Part shown: positions 49,505 through 59,015 of the stretch, one piece after another
Layout of the letters: each line of letters starts with the position of its first letter
How positions within the stretch are numbered: the first letter of the stretch is position 1
From: VXMT01 sp965204835
GTDB lineage: Bacteria > Chloroflexota > Dehalococcoidia > UBA2979
Direction of reading: 5' to 3'
Assembly (NCBI GenBank): GCA_965204835.1
Contig: OZ242017.1
Span: 558,001-622,000 of the forward strand
DNA length: 64,000 nucleotides
Program-made: the position numbers and the translations under genes
Notes under the pieces: generated by a model
What the model was told of the DNA's origin: nothing
Databases searched by the model: none
The model's input: the letters and a program-made list of their open reading frames with translations, nothing else

Positions 49505-52500
49505 CTAGCTACCTGGCTGAGCGAGGTGGGTCGCCCGGATCGTGCGCCGCTCCTCGCCCGCGAGTAGCCTTCGCATCGCGCGTTCCCAGCTCGAGCGATC
49601 GGGCCCCTCGGCCATCCGCGCGAGGTCGCCTTCCAGCACCTCGATCATTGCGGCGCAGTCACTGTCGACGCTGCCCTGGTACCACTGCATGACGATCGCG
49701 CGCTGGAGCGCCGCGACGCCTTCCGGGTCGCCTGCCCAGTCTCCTGTGAACAGCTCTGCTCCAGGGTAGGCGTAGCCGTCCGATGTGGCGCCGGCAATTA
49801 CCGGCGTCCCCCTGAAGCGCATGAACTCGCAGAATGCGTCGAACGTCACGACCGCCTCGCGCCCCGCGCCGAAGCGGTCGTCCGTCAGGACGCCGCGGCG
49901 CCACGCGACAAGCCTGGCGGCACGTCCATCGCCCGCGCCGCCGTCCACCACGGACGTGACGTCGCGAGCCTCGGGGCCGTCTCCCTCCGAGGCCGACGGC
50001 AGCCAGCCGCGGGCGCGCAGCAGGTAGAACAGCTCGGCGTACGTGGGACCTCGAGTGTCGAGGTCCGAACCCAGCAGCCGCGCGACGATAGAAGGCGCGA
50101 GTGGGGCGACAACGCCGCCCAGTTCGAGCTTCGTGGCGGCGAGCAACTCCGGGATCACCGTGAAGCACGTCTCAGCCGCGGTAGCCTCCGCGGGCACGCC
50201 GGGATCTGTGGCGTAGTACGTAGCGATGGCGTTGCTGGCGTCGGTCGCGCTGCCGATCACGCCGGGCGCCCACTCCTGGTCGCCGGGGTCCACCCACAGG
50301 TCGAGGAACACGATCTGCTCGCCGAGGGCGGGTACGACGTGGGGGCCGTCGTAGCCCGCGAACACGGTTTGCAGTGATCCCAGCTCCGGGGCCTGTAGCG
50401 CGCGGTTGAACTCGCCTTCGATCGCGCCGCTTCCGACGTAGACGCGCCTCCGGGCCGGCGCAGTGGCCGGGGTCCTCAGCTCCACCGAGGGCTGTCGCGG
50501 CAGGCTGACGCCCGCGAGCTTCGTGGCCAGCGAGCGTGTCGCGCTCTGCATATCCCCCTCGCAGTGGGCGAGGGCGGCGCCGAAGTCGTCGGGCAAGCTC
50601 TGCCCCAGCCTCCAGTTGATGAGCTTCCACACCGACTCGCGCCATCGGCTCTCGACGCGCTGTGCATCGACAAGGCCGGCTTGCTCCTCCGCCTGCAGGG
50701 CCAGCAGGAGCTGGCTAGCGTCGCCAGCCGCGGGATCGAACTCACTCGCCTCGTCCTCGTCGGCGTGCACGAGTCGAACCGTCACATCCTGTACCCGCGG
50801 CTCCGGGCTCGCGTGTACGTCGACGCGCAGCCGGTGCTGCAGCTCGCCGACGACATCTTCCGCGACCTGAGAGTCGGTCACGATGCACTCGCCGACTTCG
50901 GCGACGACGTGCGGCGGACTCTCCGCGGCCTGGCTGGCCTCCGCCGTGGCGCTGTCCTCGAGCGCTTCGTAGACCTCGGCGAGGCGCTGGACGGCTGTGC
51001 GCGCAGCCGCGACCTGCCGACGCAACTCGCGGAAGAACGGCGTCCCGCCGCTGCCCCCTTGCAGCTCCTGGTGCATCCATCGCAACGCTCGGACGCGGTC
51101 GCGTTCCTCGTACGCGTTGAACAACGCCTGTTCGGCGCGCCGTCGTCGCTCGTGCTCAGATGCCGCCTCCTGCTTGCCCCTCAGCAAGAGCCAACGCGCG
51201 CCCCGGTACACGGCGAGCATTGAGATCGCCGCGACCACCCATGCGATCCAGCTTGAGTCGACCGAGGCGACCTCGAAGCCGGGGATGAGCCTCGCCACGC
51301 CGAGTATGACGGCGAAGGCGCCGAGACCCGCGAGGATCGTGATGGCGCGTTCAGGCCCCGACAGCGCCGCCCGCGCGGGCGGCGGGTTGTCGAAGCGGTC
51401 CTTCGCCGCTCTGATCTCCTCCTCGCACGCGTCGAGCGTCTTCTCGGCCGGCAGCAGATTCTCGGCGAAGTGCCGTTCGAGGTCCGTGGCGTTCTCCTCG
51501 AGGCGCTCGAGCGAGCGATCGACCTCGTCCGTGGGGGTTGGCCCGCTGCCGTTCGCGCTCAGGCGGCTCTGGAGTACGTCGTTGGCAAGCCACGCGCCAA
51601 ACGCTCGCTCCTCTTCCTGTCGTACTTCGCGGATCGTCCGCTGGATGGCGTCCTGGCGGCGGCTCGCCTCCTGGTCCAGCCTGTCCGAAACCGTGCCGAC
51701 ATAGCTACGCCAGCCGGGTGTGTCGGAGCGGTAGTTGGCACCCTGGATCTGCGTGCCGTGCGGCACGGATTCACGAAGCGCGGCATTCGCTCCCGCGCGA
51801 CCGCGGATGCGCCCTGCGAGGGCGTCCGCCGCGTCGCTGTCTATCGGCGAGGCGCCCCCGCCCAGGGCCAGCGGACCGTGGCGGTTGGCATGGAACCAGC
51901 CGCCGAGCGTGCGGGTCGTCTGGTCGCTCACGTACTCGAGGAGCGTCGTGGCATCCGGCACCATGCCCTCGAACTGCTCGGGCGCCTCCCGAAGTGCCCT
52001 GTACGCCGCCTGCAGCACGCTGGAGATCATGCGCCGCTGATAGCGGAGCTTCGGGTACTCGATCGCCGTCACGGCCCCCACCCACTGCATCGGGTTGCCG
52101 CCCGTCTCGGCGGCGAGGTCCTCGGCGCTGCTGTCGTAGCTGAGTAGGCGCACCAGCGCTCCCGACTCCTCGAAGGCGTCTTCGGGGCCACCGCCCCGGC
52201 CGCCGAACCAGTAGACGCGGTCGAAGATCTGGCGCTCCTGCCGCCCGGGACGGTAGGCCAGGTCGCCCTGCGTCACGGGCAGGCCGCGCGGTGAGAACGT
52301 CGTCTGCGGGTCGGGGGCCGGGGAGAAGAAGGCGAGCTCTCGCAGGATCGCGTACGTGCCCGACCGCCCCTTCGCGGCGAGCTCGGCAAGGTCCATGTTC
52401 CCGCGCAGCACATGAGTGAACGCCGAGGGAGTGACTGCAACGAGGTTCAACTCGGACCGCGGGTAGTGCTGGCGCAGCCACAGCGCCAGCGGGATGACCG

Positions 52501-53032
52501 TCCCCGCACCGGTACCGCCCGCCGTCGAAGTGACGAGGTTGATACGCGGCGGTCGGCCGTCGAAGGTCTGGCTGCTGACGCGGCTCTCGATGTGGTTGCG
52601 GAGCTCGTTGCCCGCGCCGGCGCCGGCCACTGCCCTCGCGGGGTCGAACAGCATCGAGAAGACGGCGAGCCCATGTGCGCGGAGCGCGAAGAGGCCGGCG
52701 CTCGGTGCCGGGTCGCGCGCGATGCCCTCACCGATCTTGACGAGCAGCGAGTGCTCGGGCGAGCGCTGCGGTCCGGGCTCTCGGGCTCCCGCCGCCGGTC
52801 CCAGTCCGGCACCGGGATCGCGGGTCGACCAGTCCTGCGCCAGTTCAGCGATCCCGGCAGCGGCGTCGTTACCGGGCGCGACCAGGCTGAGCCGCACTCC
52901 ATCGCGGATCCTGGCGTTCAGGTCGAAGGCGACAGGCTCACTGATGGCGAGGCCGTAGAAGTCACGGCTGTCCTGTATGTCCTCGGCAACGTGCTTCCCT
53001 GTGCCGCCGAGGAAGATATTGACTGCTCCCAT
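49505..53032 (-). CDS. Tubulin/FtsZ-like domain protein with membrane segments
   Basis: 1175 residues. The N-terminus has LGGTGKHVAEDI at residues 8-19 (nucleotide-contact loop) and INLVTSTAGGTGAGTVIPLA around residues 164-183, with a GGTGAGT signature corresponding to the GGGTGSG loop of tubulins and FtsZ. About 490-640 is helical and coiled (SDRLDQEASRR, EENATDLERHFAENLL), then two transmembrane helices (AITILAGLGAFAVILGVARL and SWIAWVVAAISMLAVY). The C-terminal 500 residues are unrecognised. ATG 53032 begins the family motif; the longer frame adds only shadow. It is a large member of the tubulin-like group, likely polymerising at the membrane in concert with the vWA protein and protease. 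Confidence 0.83.
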   Translation of the reverse strand: MGAVNIFLGGTGKHVAEDIQDSRDFYGLAISEPVAFDLNARIRDGVRLSLVAPGNDAAAGIAELAQDWSTRDPGAGLGPAAGAREPGPQRSPEHSLLVKIGEGIARDPAPSAGLFALRAHGLAVFSMLFDPARAVAGAGAGNELRNHIESRVSSQTFDGRPPRINLVTSTAGGTGAGTVIPLALWLRQHYPRSELNLVAVTPSAFTHVLRGNMDLAELAAKGRSGTYAILRELAFFSPAPDPQTTFSPRGLPVTQGDLAYRPGRQERQIFDRVYWFGGRGGGPEDAFEESGALVRLLSYDSSAEDLAAETGGNPMQWVGAVTAIEYPKLRYQRRMISSVLQAAYRALREAPEQFEGMVPDATTLLEYVSDQTTRTLGGWFHANRHGPLALGGGASPIDSDAADALAGRIRGRAGANAALRESVPHGTQIQGANYRSDTPGWRSYVGTVSDRLDQEASRRQDAIQRTIREVRQEEERAFGAWLANDVLQSRLSANGSGPTPTDEVDRSLERLEENATDLERHFAENLLPAEKTLDACEEEIRAAKDRFDNPPPARAALSGPERAITILAGLGAFAVILGVARLIPGFEVASVDSSWIAWVVAAISMLAVYRGARWLLLRGKQEAASEHERRRRAEQALFNAYEERDRVRALRWMHQELQGGSGGTPFFRELRRQVAAARTAVQRLAEVYEALEDSATAEASQAAESPPHVVAEVGECIVTDSQVAEDVVGELQHRLRVDVHASPEPRVQDVTVRLVHADEDEASEFDPAAGDASQLLLALQAEEQAGLVDAQRVESRWRESVWKLINWRLGQSLPDDFGAALAHCEGDMQSATRSLATKLAGVSLPRQPSVELRTPATAPARRRVYVGSGAIEGEFNRALQAPELGSLQTVFAGYDGPHVVPALGEQIVFLDLWVDPGDQEWAPGVIGSATDASNAIATYYATDPGVPAEATAAETCFTVIPELLAATKLELGGVVAPLAPSIVARLLGSDLDTRGPTYAELFYLLRARGWLPSASEGDGPEARDVTSVVDGGAGDGRAARLVAWRRGVLTDDRFGAGREAVVTFDAFCEFMRFRGTPVIAGATSDGYAYPGAELFTGDWAGDPEGVAALQRAIVMQWYQGSVDSDCAAMIEVLEGDLARMAEGPDRSSWERAMRRLLAGEERRTIRATHLAQPGS

Positions 53033-53049
53033 GAACCGCTCCTGAACTC

Positions 53050-53961
53050 CTACCGAAGCTTCTCGAGCTCGGCCATCGAGATGAACACCGTGAGCCCTTC
53101 GCCGGTCTGACCCTCTCGCGCCTGCGGCTGCGCCGAGGCCACCGCGATGGCGTCGCCGCACGCATCGACGAGGGGCCCGCCGCTCATACCGCTCTGCGCC
53201 TGCACATCGGCCTGGACGACGGCAATGCCATCCCGCACCGCCGTGTTCGCCAGCACGCCGCGCACCACGACGGGCGGCGGGATGTCCGCGGATTCGTCCC
53301 GCGCCTGGGACCACGGGTAACCCAGTGCTCGCACGTCGAGGTCGATGTCATCGGCCGAAGGCACGCGATACGGGATCGAGTGCTCGATCGGGGGAGCGCG
53401 CAGTACCGCGAGATCGCGCTCCTGGGTGGTCCCCTCGGGGTTGAACGACCCAAGCTGGGCGATCTGGGCCAGCTCGGTCCTGCCGCTCACTGCGGACTCC
53501 ACCCAGATCTCGGTGTACGTATTCCCGTCTTCGTCCTGCACGACGTGCGCCGCCGTCACGTACCGCCCGTCGCCGATGTGGAAGCCCGTGCCGACCGCGG
53601 CATGCAGTGGGCCGATCGGCGACCGGATGCGCACGACGGCACCGCGCACGCGCTCGAACTCGTCCCGGAAGTTGCACTCGTCGGGGCTATCGGCCTCGTC
53701 GGCCGGAGTCGCGGTGGGATCCGGGGTGGGCGTGGATGTAGCGGCGGACTCAGGTGTTGGAGTCGCTGTAGGTGACGTAGCCGGGATCGACGCGACCGTG
53801 GTTGCTTCGGGCGTGGCGGTACCGGATACGCGTTCCGTACCCGAATCGTCGCCGCCGGCAGCCAGTTGGACGCCAAGGAGCACGACGAGGGCGAGCGCCA
53901 CGAGCACAACCTCGTCGAACGTCGGTCGTCCAAGCACGCGGGCACCTCTCGACAGAGACAC
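53050..53961 (-). CDS. Membrane-anchored trypsin-like serine protease
   Basis: 303 residues. One N-terminal helix (VVLVALALVVLLGVQLAAGG), a TPTPEPT-type linker of about 60 residues, then an S1-type protease domain with the triad His in YVTAAHVVQD, Asp in QERDLAVLR and Ser in QSGMSGGPLVDACG. It lacks a PDZ domain. The protease faces outside. It is the first gene of the operon, 17 bases before the tubulin-like gene. Trypsin-like, vWA and NTPase proteins often sit together in conflict-type loci (Aravind group reports); membership here is inference. Confidence 0.9.
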   Translation of the reverse strand: MSLSRGARVLGRPTFDEVVLVALALVVLLGVQLAAGGDDSGTERVSGTATPEATTVASIPATSPTATPTPESAATSTPTPDPTATPADEADSPDECNFRDEFERVRGAVVRIRSPIGPLHAAVGTGFHIGDGRYVTAAHVVQDEDGNTYTEIWVESAVSGRTELAQIAQLGSFNPEGTTQERDLAVLRAPPIEHSIPYRVPSADDIDLDVRALGYPWSQARDESADIPPPVVVRGVLANTAVRDGIAVVQADVQAQSGMSGGPLVDACGDAIAVASAQPQAREGQTGEGLTVFISMAELEKLR

Positions 53962-53982
53962 GATTATATTGGCTCAAATGCA

Positions 53983-54216
53983 CTATGCGTTGTTCGGCCG
54001 AGCAGCGCACGTTCCGAGGTTGTCGGCCGCCGCCGCTGGCTGAGTAGGCGCCGTCCCGATCGGGACTCGTCGCCTTCCGGGGAACAAGGTGTCCGAGGCG
54101 GGAACTCTCTCTACCCCGCCTGCGCCCAGGTGAGGTTTCCCCGAGCCTGGGGTCGCCCCGACGACTCGTGCGCTCGCCGCGTCGTACTCGTCCATGCTCA
54201 CCCGGAAGGTCGTCAT
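53983..54216 (-). CDS. Possible small protein coupled to exonuclease-like gene
   Basis: From ATG 54216, overlapping the stop of the upstream gene as ATGA, 77 codons begin MTTFRVSMDEYDAASARVVG and then become Pro/Ala-rich. The start and overlap favour a real gene, the composition of the second half does not. No family is recognised. Confidence 0.4.
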   Translation of the reverse strand: MTTFRVSMDEYDAASARVVGATPGSGKPHLGAGGVERVPASDTLFPGRRRVPIGTAPTQPAAAADNLGTCAARPNNA

Positions 54217-54806
54217 GCCGCGCGTTCCTCGTCCCGTCGACGCGCAGCGTGCCCGGGGCGGGACCACCACTCGAGACGCCACGCTGCCGCGAGGTGCCTG
54301 CGCCCGATGTCGAGCAGCGAGCGACCGGACGCGGCGCGCTCGAGGTTCGGGAGCGCCGGCGTCCGGGTGGTCGTCCAGCCCTCATGCCTCCACAGCTCCC
54401 GCCAGTACTCCGCGGCGAGCACCTCCGTGTCGAGCCGCGCAGGGTCGACCGAGATGACGGGGGAGTCCGCCAGGAAGGCGTCGAGCCGGCGCCGGACCTG
54501 CTCGAACGTCTCGCAGCCGGGGAGGGGTTCCGGGTGGATGCGGTGAGCGACAGCGGCGTCTGACGGCACCTCTGCGTTGGGGTGGATCAGCGCGCCGAAG
54601 CGCGATGCGTTCCCGCACTCGTCGATCCTGAGCGCCCACAGCGACCAGATGCGCGCGTCCCGGGGACTGCCGCCGGTCGTGAGTACGTACAGGAAGGCGG
54701 GTGCGGCTCCCATGTCGAGCCATGGGGCCAGTTCCCACGCGAACGCCCGGAGCCGCTCCTCCAACATCACGCTCGCGGCCCCGCACCGACCTTCCGTGTG
54801 AGCCAT
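54213..54806 (-). CDS. DnaQ-like exonuclease-fold protein, probably catalytically dead
   Basis: 197 residues from ATG 54806. The order of blocks matches the DEDD/DnaQ exonuclease fold: FLYVLTTGGSPRDARIWSLW where active members have VDTETTG-, FGALIHPNAEVPSDAAVAHR (-IHPG.. -), DSPVISVDPARLDTEVLAAE (..AHNA.FD..fl.-) and SGRSLLDIGRRHLAAAW. The catalytic Asp-x-Glu of motif I is replaced by LTT, so nuclease activity is unlikely, though the fold and a nucleic-acid role may persist. The upstream extension of the frame is shadow. Confidence 0.55.
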   Translation of the reverse strand: MAHTEGRCGAASVMLEERLRAFAWELAPWLDMGAAPAFLYVLTTGGSPRDARIWSLWALRIDECGNASRFGALIHPNAEVPSDAAVAHRIHPEPLPGCETFEQVRRRLDAFLADSPVISVDPARLDTEVLAAEYWRELWRHEGWTTTRTPALPNLERAASGRSLLDIGRRHLAAAWRLEWWSRPGHAARRRDEERAA

Positions 54807-55342
54807 ACGCGTGTCCTCCTGTGTTGTGCCTCGGCCTGTCGGCTCCGTCACGCCCTCGCGGGCGTCCTTGAGATCACCGTAGCGAAGCGAACCAGGGTGG
54901 GCTGGGCGCGATGGCACACCCGTCGTTCCTCAGATGGTTGGCCCCCCAGTGATGGCCAATCTCAGGTCCGGCGTCGCGGGTCGAGCAGCCCTTTGGGAAT
55001 GAGGCGGCCCTGAGGTTCATGTCGACTCTCATCTATCGAGAACACGATCAGCGCAGCACACCATCGCAATGGGCGTGCGTCGTCTGGGTACGTGGCGTCC
55101 GGTGATCTGCAACTATCGGAGCGCGCGGCTAGCCGAGGTTGCGGTTCCCGTAATCCGTTGCTACGTGAGGGTTTTGGGTGCGTACCGCCCGGCCCGCTGG
55201 CGATGCTGGAGCTGAGACTATTGACCCGCGCTTTCGTGCAGCAGAACTGTGTCGAGGGTTGCTCGCCGACGCAGGCAGGCTGGTGTCGTGGGTCCTCGCG
55301 GGTCCTCGGCACTGCGAGTCACTGAAGTACCTGCACATGCGC
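54807..55342. other. Gap of about 530 bases, no gene seen
   Basis: Frames here are short and mixed. It separates the exonuclease-like gene from the end of the ATPase operon; both units are transcribed leftward, so it should hold the promoter for the former. No clear terminator, repeat or tRNA was found. Confidence 0.5.
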
Positions 55343-56428
55343 TCACGGCGCCGGACCAGAGTCGTCTAAGCGCAGGAGAACCTCGGAATCTATCGGTATC
55401 CAGGTCAGATCGCCTTCAACGAGCGCACGGTGAAAGGGACGCTGCAGGGCGCGGATAATCTCGCGTGGTATCAATCCTGCCTCCTCGCTACCTGCGGCTG
55501 ACGCGAGAGCATTAGCAAGTGCGTCCTCATTGAAGAGTCGCTGGCCTTCACTCGTCCGACATTCGTCTAGCAGCTCTTCTGCGAACTCAGCTGCCTCGTG
55601 AGTCGACATCCCCGGAAGACTCAAGGTGTCGCTGACTCGACTCCGCAGTTCGGGTGAGATGAGGTGGTCCATCGCCGACGCATCACCGATGGAGTAGGAG
55701 AGGACGAGCCCGAACCCGGTCGGGCACGCGTTGTAAAGCGAGTGGAGGCCGGTATTCACTCGTCGGGCATCGGCCGAGTTCGACTCCCCGATCCTCTGGA
55801 ACTCATCCATGAGGACAATTAGTCGATGGCCAGAGGCGTTGAGCAGTCGCGTGATGGTAGAGAGACAGCGGACTGCGTCCTCGTCCGTTCGGAGCCACGG
55901 CATCCCGCCTAGCTGTCGGGTCTCAGCGGCATAGAGACGCTCCCCTCGAAGCCACTTTCTCGCAAGGTCGCTGGCCTCCTGCGTGAGTGTTTCTCGGAGA
56001 TGCCACAGCACGCGCGCCGTCTCCCGGTCTCCATCGAGCTCAGGCGCGAGCAGCCACGAGGAGCCATGCGTAGAGCGGAGGCTCTCGACGGCATCGACCA
56101 GTGTGCCCTCTGGGATCCGCTCGACAATAGTCCTATGCAGAGAAGCGAACCCGTTCGCGGCGCTGGGCATTGACGCGTACACGACAACGCTGTCACTGTC
56201 GGACGCAACCGCGAGTCCTTGCAGGTAGCGGAGTGCGTGCGTCTTTCCCGCGCCAAGCTCGGCCCACACGAGGTAGATCGAAGACGCTGGCGAGAGCGAC
56301 CAGAGAGTGCTGATGGCCTTCAGGCGCTCCTTCACTCGTGGGCGTCCGAGCCACCGCACTGTCGGGCCCGACGGTGGTACCAAGGTGAAGGGATCCTGTG
56401 TGAAGCCTAGGTCCTTGAGGTCGATCAT
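55343..56428 (-). CDS. AAA+ ATPase B of defence-like operon
   Basis: A 361-residue AAA+ protein of ORC/ExeA-like type. Walker A is AELGAGKTHALRYLQG (about residues 56-64), Walker B LIVLMDEFQRIGES and sensor 1 GFGLVLSYSIGD. The start (DLKDLGFTQDPFTLVPPSGP) resembles nucleic-acid-loading ATPases. Its ATG overlaps the stop of the upstream gene by four bases (ATGA). It is the last gene of the six-gene operon. It is distinct from ATPase A at 59016 (different Walker A flanks), so two ATPases work with the HerA-like motor. Confidence 0.85.
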   Translation of the reverse strand: MIDLKDLGFTQDPFTLVPPSGPTVRWLGRPRVKERLKAISTLWSLSPASSIYLVWAELGAGKTHALRYLQGLAVASDSDSVVVYASMPSAANGFASLHRTIVERIPEGTLVDAVESLRSTHGSSWLLAPELDGDRETARVLWHLRETLTQEASDLARKWLRGERLYAAETRQLGGMPWLRTDEDAVRCLSTITRLLNASGHRLIVLMDEFQRIGESNSADARRVNTGLHSLYNACPTGFGLVLSYSIGDASAMDHLISPELRSRVSDTLSLPGMSTHEAAEFAEELLDECRTSEGQRLFNEDALANALASAAGSEEAGLIPREIIRALQRPFHRALVEGDLTWIPIDSEVLLRLDDSGPAP

Positions 56429-57636
56429 GAGCCGACAAGCCTAAAGGTGAACGGCCGCCGGTACCGGTCGGCGTTGATCCTCACTCGAGGCCCGGACTCA
56501 CGCGCGAACTCTGAGAGCGCCTGGAACGCCTCCGCTACTTCTACGATTCGCCACGGGTCCGAACTCCAGCTCAAAGAGTTCGCGAGGATAGCCGACTCGC
56601 GGATCGAAGCATACCCGGCTTCGTTCTTTAGAACCTCGTATGCTGAGGTCAAGTGTTCCAGCAACTCACCACGAGCGACAGATACGGTGTTGCGATTAAG
56701 GGCACTGGCGATCGCCGCGAAGTAACCCCGATCCAGTTCTTCTGGTCCGCGATCGAAGAGGGTGGACATTGTAGCGGCCGTAGGAGCATGGGCATACGTG
56801 AACCGCGTGGCGTCGGGCTTGATGAGCAAACCAACGTCGACCATTAGCTCGAGTCGCGGCAGGAATAGGTCCTCGAGCGGGCGCCGGAGTGTTTGTTCCG
56901 ATGCTGTCCTTCCCCCAGAGCCAATCTCGCGGTCGAAGCGATCTGCGGCGGCGATCTGCCTCGTGACCCAGTCCCGTTCAACGCGGTTCGCAACGGTGCT
57001 CGGGACTCTGCCCGAGGCCGTTCGGAGCAACGCGGGTGCTGCCGTACACACATGAGCATAGAAACTCAGCGCCCCTTCAGCTTGCTGAAAATAGCCCAAT
57101 AGGGCCTCCTGGAGCCCCCAGTCGTTCCTTGCGAGCTGATAGTACGCAGATATCGCCAGTTGGGGATTTGCGCTGAATGGGTTTAGGCCATCGCTACCCA
57201 GTGGAAACGGAACAACGTTCGTTCGCTCGGCCACCGCCACCAACAAGTCGCCGAATGTGGACCTGATAAGCGTCTCAGGGTGGGCCAAGCCGAGTTCTCG
57301 GACGACCTGCACGGTCTGCAAGGCGGTCTGCTCTCGTTCGGCACCCGAGCGCGACTTGAGCTCCCCGTCAGACAAGAAATAGTCCTGTATCTCGATTAGC
57401 GCACCCTCGTCCGCGGCATGCGGGTACTTGCGCGTCATAGCTCGTTCTCGCACGTAGGACAGAACCTCGCCTTGCCGTTCTTCCGGGACCGATACCCTCC
57501 GAGTCAGCAGTGCGCGATACGCGTCGGCCACCGCATTCGGGGTAGATGATCTCGATGTTGGTAGTACGCTGGCGCACACGGCCAGCGAGGCGATGCGGTG
57601 CAGGTTCTTGTGCAGCGTCCGAACGAGATAGGGCAC
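56425..57636 (-). CDS. Unrecognised helical protein of defence-like operon
   Basis: 403 residues from GTG 57636, with AGGAG ten bases upstream; GTG 57666 would give 413 residues and overlap the HerA gene. The protein is mainly helical (VPYLVRTLHKNLHRIASLAV start; ending YRRPFTFRLVGS) and has no catalytic motif. It lies between the HerA-like and AAA genes with a 4-base overlap to the latter. In similar operons such partners bridge ATPase and nuclease, but no homology is recognised. Confidence 0.75.
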   Translation of the reverse strand: MPYLVRTLHKNLHRIASLAVCASVLPTSRSSTPNAVADAYRALLTRRVSVPEERQGEVLSYVRERAMTRKYPHAADEGALIEIQDYFLSDGELKSRSGAEREQTALQTVQVVRELGLAHPETLIRSTFGDLLVAVAERTNVVPFPLGSDGLNPFSANPQLAISAYYQLARNDWGLQEALLGYFQQAEGALSFYAHVCTAAPALLRTASGRVPSTVANRVERDWVTRQIAAADRFDREIGSGGRTASEQTLRRPLEDLFLPRLELMVDVGLLIKPDATRFTYAHAPTAATMSTLFDRGPEELDRGYFAAIASALNRNTVSVARGELLEHLTSAYEVLKNEAGYASIRESAILANSLSWSSDPWRIVEVAEAFQALSEFARESGPRVRINADRYRRPFTFRLVGS

Positions 57637-57649
57637 TAGGGATTCACTC

Positions 57650-59011
57650 CTACTCGAAGCCGCCACCCCCGTGAGGAGCCACTCTTGGCCGAACCGCGAG
57701 CGCGAAGAGCCGTTCGGTCTCCGAGTTGGTCACAACCGCTTCGCCACGCTCAAGGCGTCGCAGAAACGCTGAGAGATCGAGCGCAGTCTGGCCTTCGCTT
57801 ACGGCGGATGGCTCCGCGCACTTGAGGTTTTCTCTCATCCGCGCTATGTCTGCGGCGACTGTCAACTTATGGCATATCACCGTGTCGGCTTGTGCAAGGA
57901 TGCGCTGGTCCACCGCAGAGGGCTGCTGAGTTGTCAATACGAACGAGAGACCGAAGTTCCTGCCCTCTCGGACAAACCGCACGACCGCATCGGTCGACTT
58001 AACGGCCCGCTCAGCGGGAAGGATGTTCTGGGCTTCATCGACGAGGACCCACGTTGGGGGTAGGGCGCGGGACACAAAGTCCCCGATCCGCTCGCGCTCG
58101 GCTTCAGTCAGGCGCTCATTGAGCCGCAACTGCTTCTCCGCCGACGAGGCCGCAGCGCGCTCGCGGTGCAACCTGCGTAGCAATACCGACGCGATGACCG
58201 TTCGGAGTGAGTTTGGGAGCTGCCCAAGTTCGAGTACCGACAGCTGGCCAGGAGCTACGAGTTCGGTCAAGGCTGTTCCGGATTCGTCGTTGAAGATCGG
58301 CATTGAGGCGAAGTGGCGAAGTCTCTGGCGGGCTGCCCTGATCGACTGCGGCGCATAGTACTCGCTGATGTCGTCGTCAGTCTCGAGGACCTCGAGCATC
58401 GTCTCAAAATTGAAGCCCCTCACATTCTCCCGCGCCTTGTCGACGAGTTCGACTATCAGTTGACCTTGAGGATCGCGCTGTGGGTCAACATCCATCAGAT
58501 CTGCGATGTCGTCCCCCGACAACTCCGATGTAGCGATGCTGAAGTCGCTGTACCTGTCCGGCGTAAAGGGGGCGCGGAACCCCTGCGGTACCCACACGCG
58601 CACGGACAATTCTGGAACGTCAATCCGCCATGAATGGAGCTGCTCGATCGTGGCGCGATGTGTCTCGTTGTCTTCGGTAAGGGGAACCTCAGTCGACCAG
58701 AAGATATCCAACGTGTCTAAGAGAAGCGCGCCGTGGACACCACTCCCAGACGATATGGACGAGTGCTGTGAATTCGCTGCCCCCAATGCCTCGGCAATCA
58801 CGCCGAGCGTGTACGACTTGCCCGAACCGCGCTTGCCAAAGATCGCGATCACTGACTCCGACCCCGTGTCAATGCGTACGTTCCTGAGCGGACCTCCCTC
58901 ATTCAGACGACCTAGCAGAAGCGATTCCGCGCCTTCAGGATCGAAACCGACCACCACAGGTCGGCGGTCCATATGGGGTCCAAGCGGGGGCGTGATGTTG
59001 TAGAGAGGCAT
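57650..59011 (-). CDS. HerA-like ATPase (FtsK/HerA superfamily)
   Basis: A 453-residue P-loop motor of the HerA/DUF87 kind. Walker A is AIFGKRGSGKSYTLGVIAEA (about residues 56-66), Walker B TWVLVDEAQNILPA (about 320), the sensor region FVLTTQQPSAVDQRILAQAD and the arginine-finger-like SIRAARQRLRHF. HerA hexamers pump DNA and pair with NurA, PLD, SIR2 or DUF4297 nucleases in defence loci. It begins four bases after ATPase A stops. Here the nearest nuclease is the RelE-PLD protein, which may be its partner. Confidence 0.9.
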   Translation of the reverse strand: MPLYNITPPLGPHMDRRPVVVGFDPEGAESLLLGRLNEGGPLRNVRIDTGSESVIAIFGKRGSGKSYTLGVIAEALGAANSQHSSISSGSGVHGALLLDTLDIFWSTEVPLTEDNETHRATIEQLHSWRIDVPELSVRVWVPQGFRAPFTPDRYSDFSIATSELSGDDIADLMDVDPQRDPQGQLIVELVDKARENVRGFNFETMLEVLETDDDISEYYAPQSIRAARQRLRHFASMPIFNDESGTALTELVAPGQLSVLELGQLPNSLRTVIASVLLRRLHRERAAASSAEKQLRLNERLTEAERERIGDFVSRALPPTWVLVDEAQNILPAERAVKSTDAVVRFVREGRNFGLSFVLTTQQPSAVDQRILAQADTVICHKLTVAADIARMRENLKCAEPSAVSEGQTALDLSAFLRRLERGEAVVTNSETERLFALAVRPRVAPHGGGGFE

Positions 59012-59015
59012 TCGT

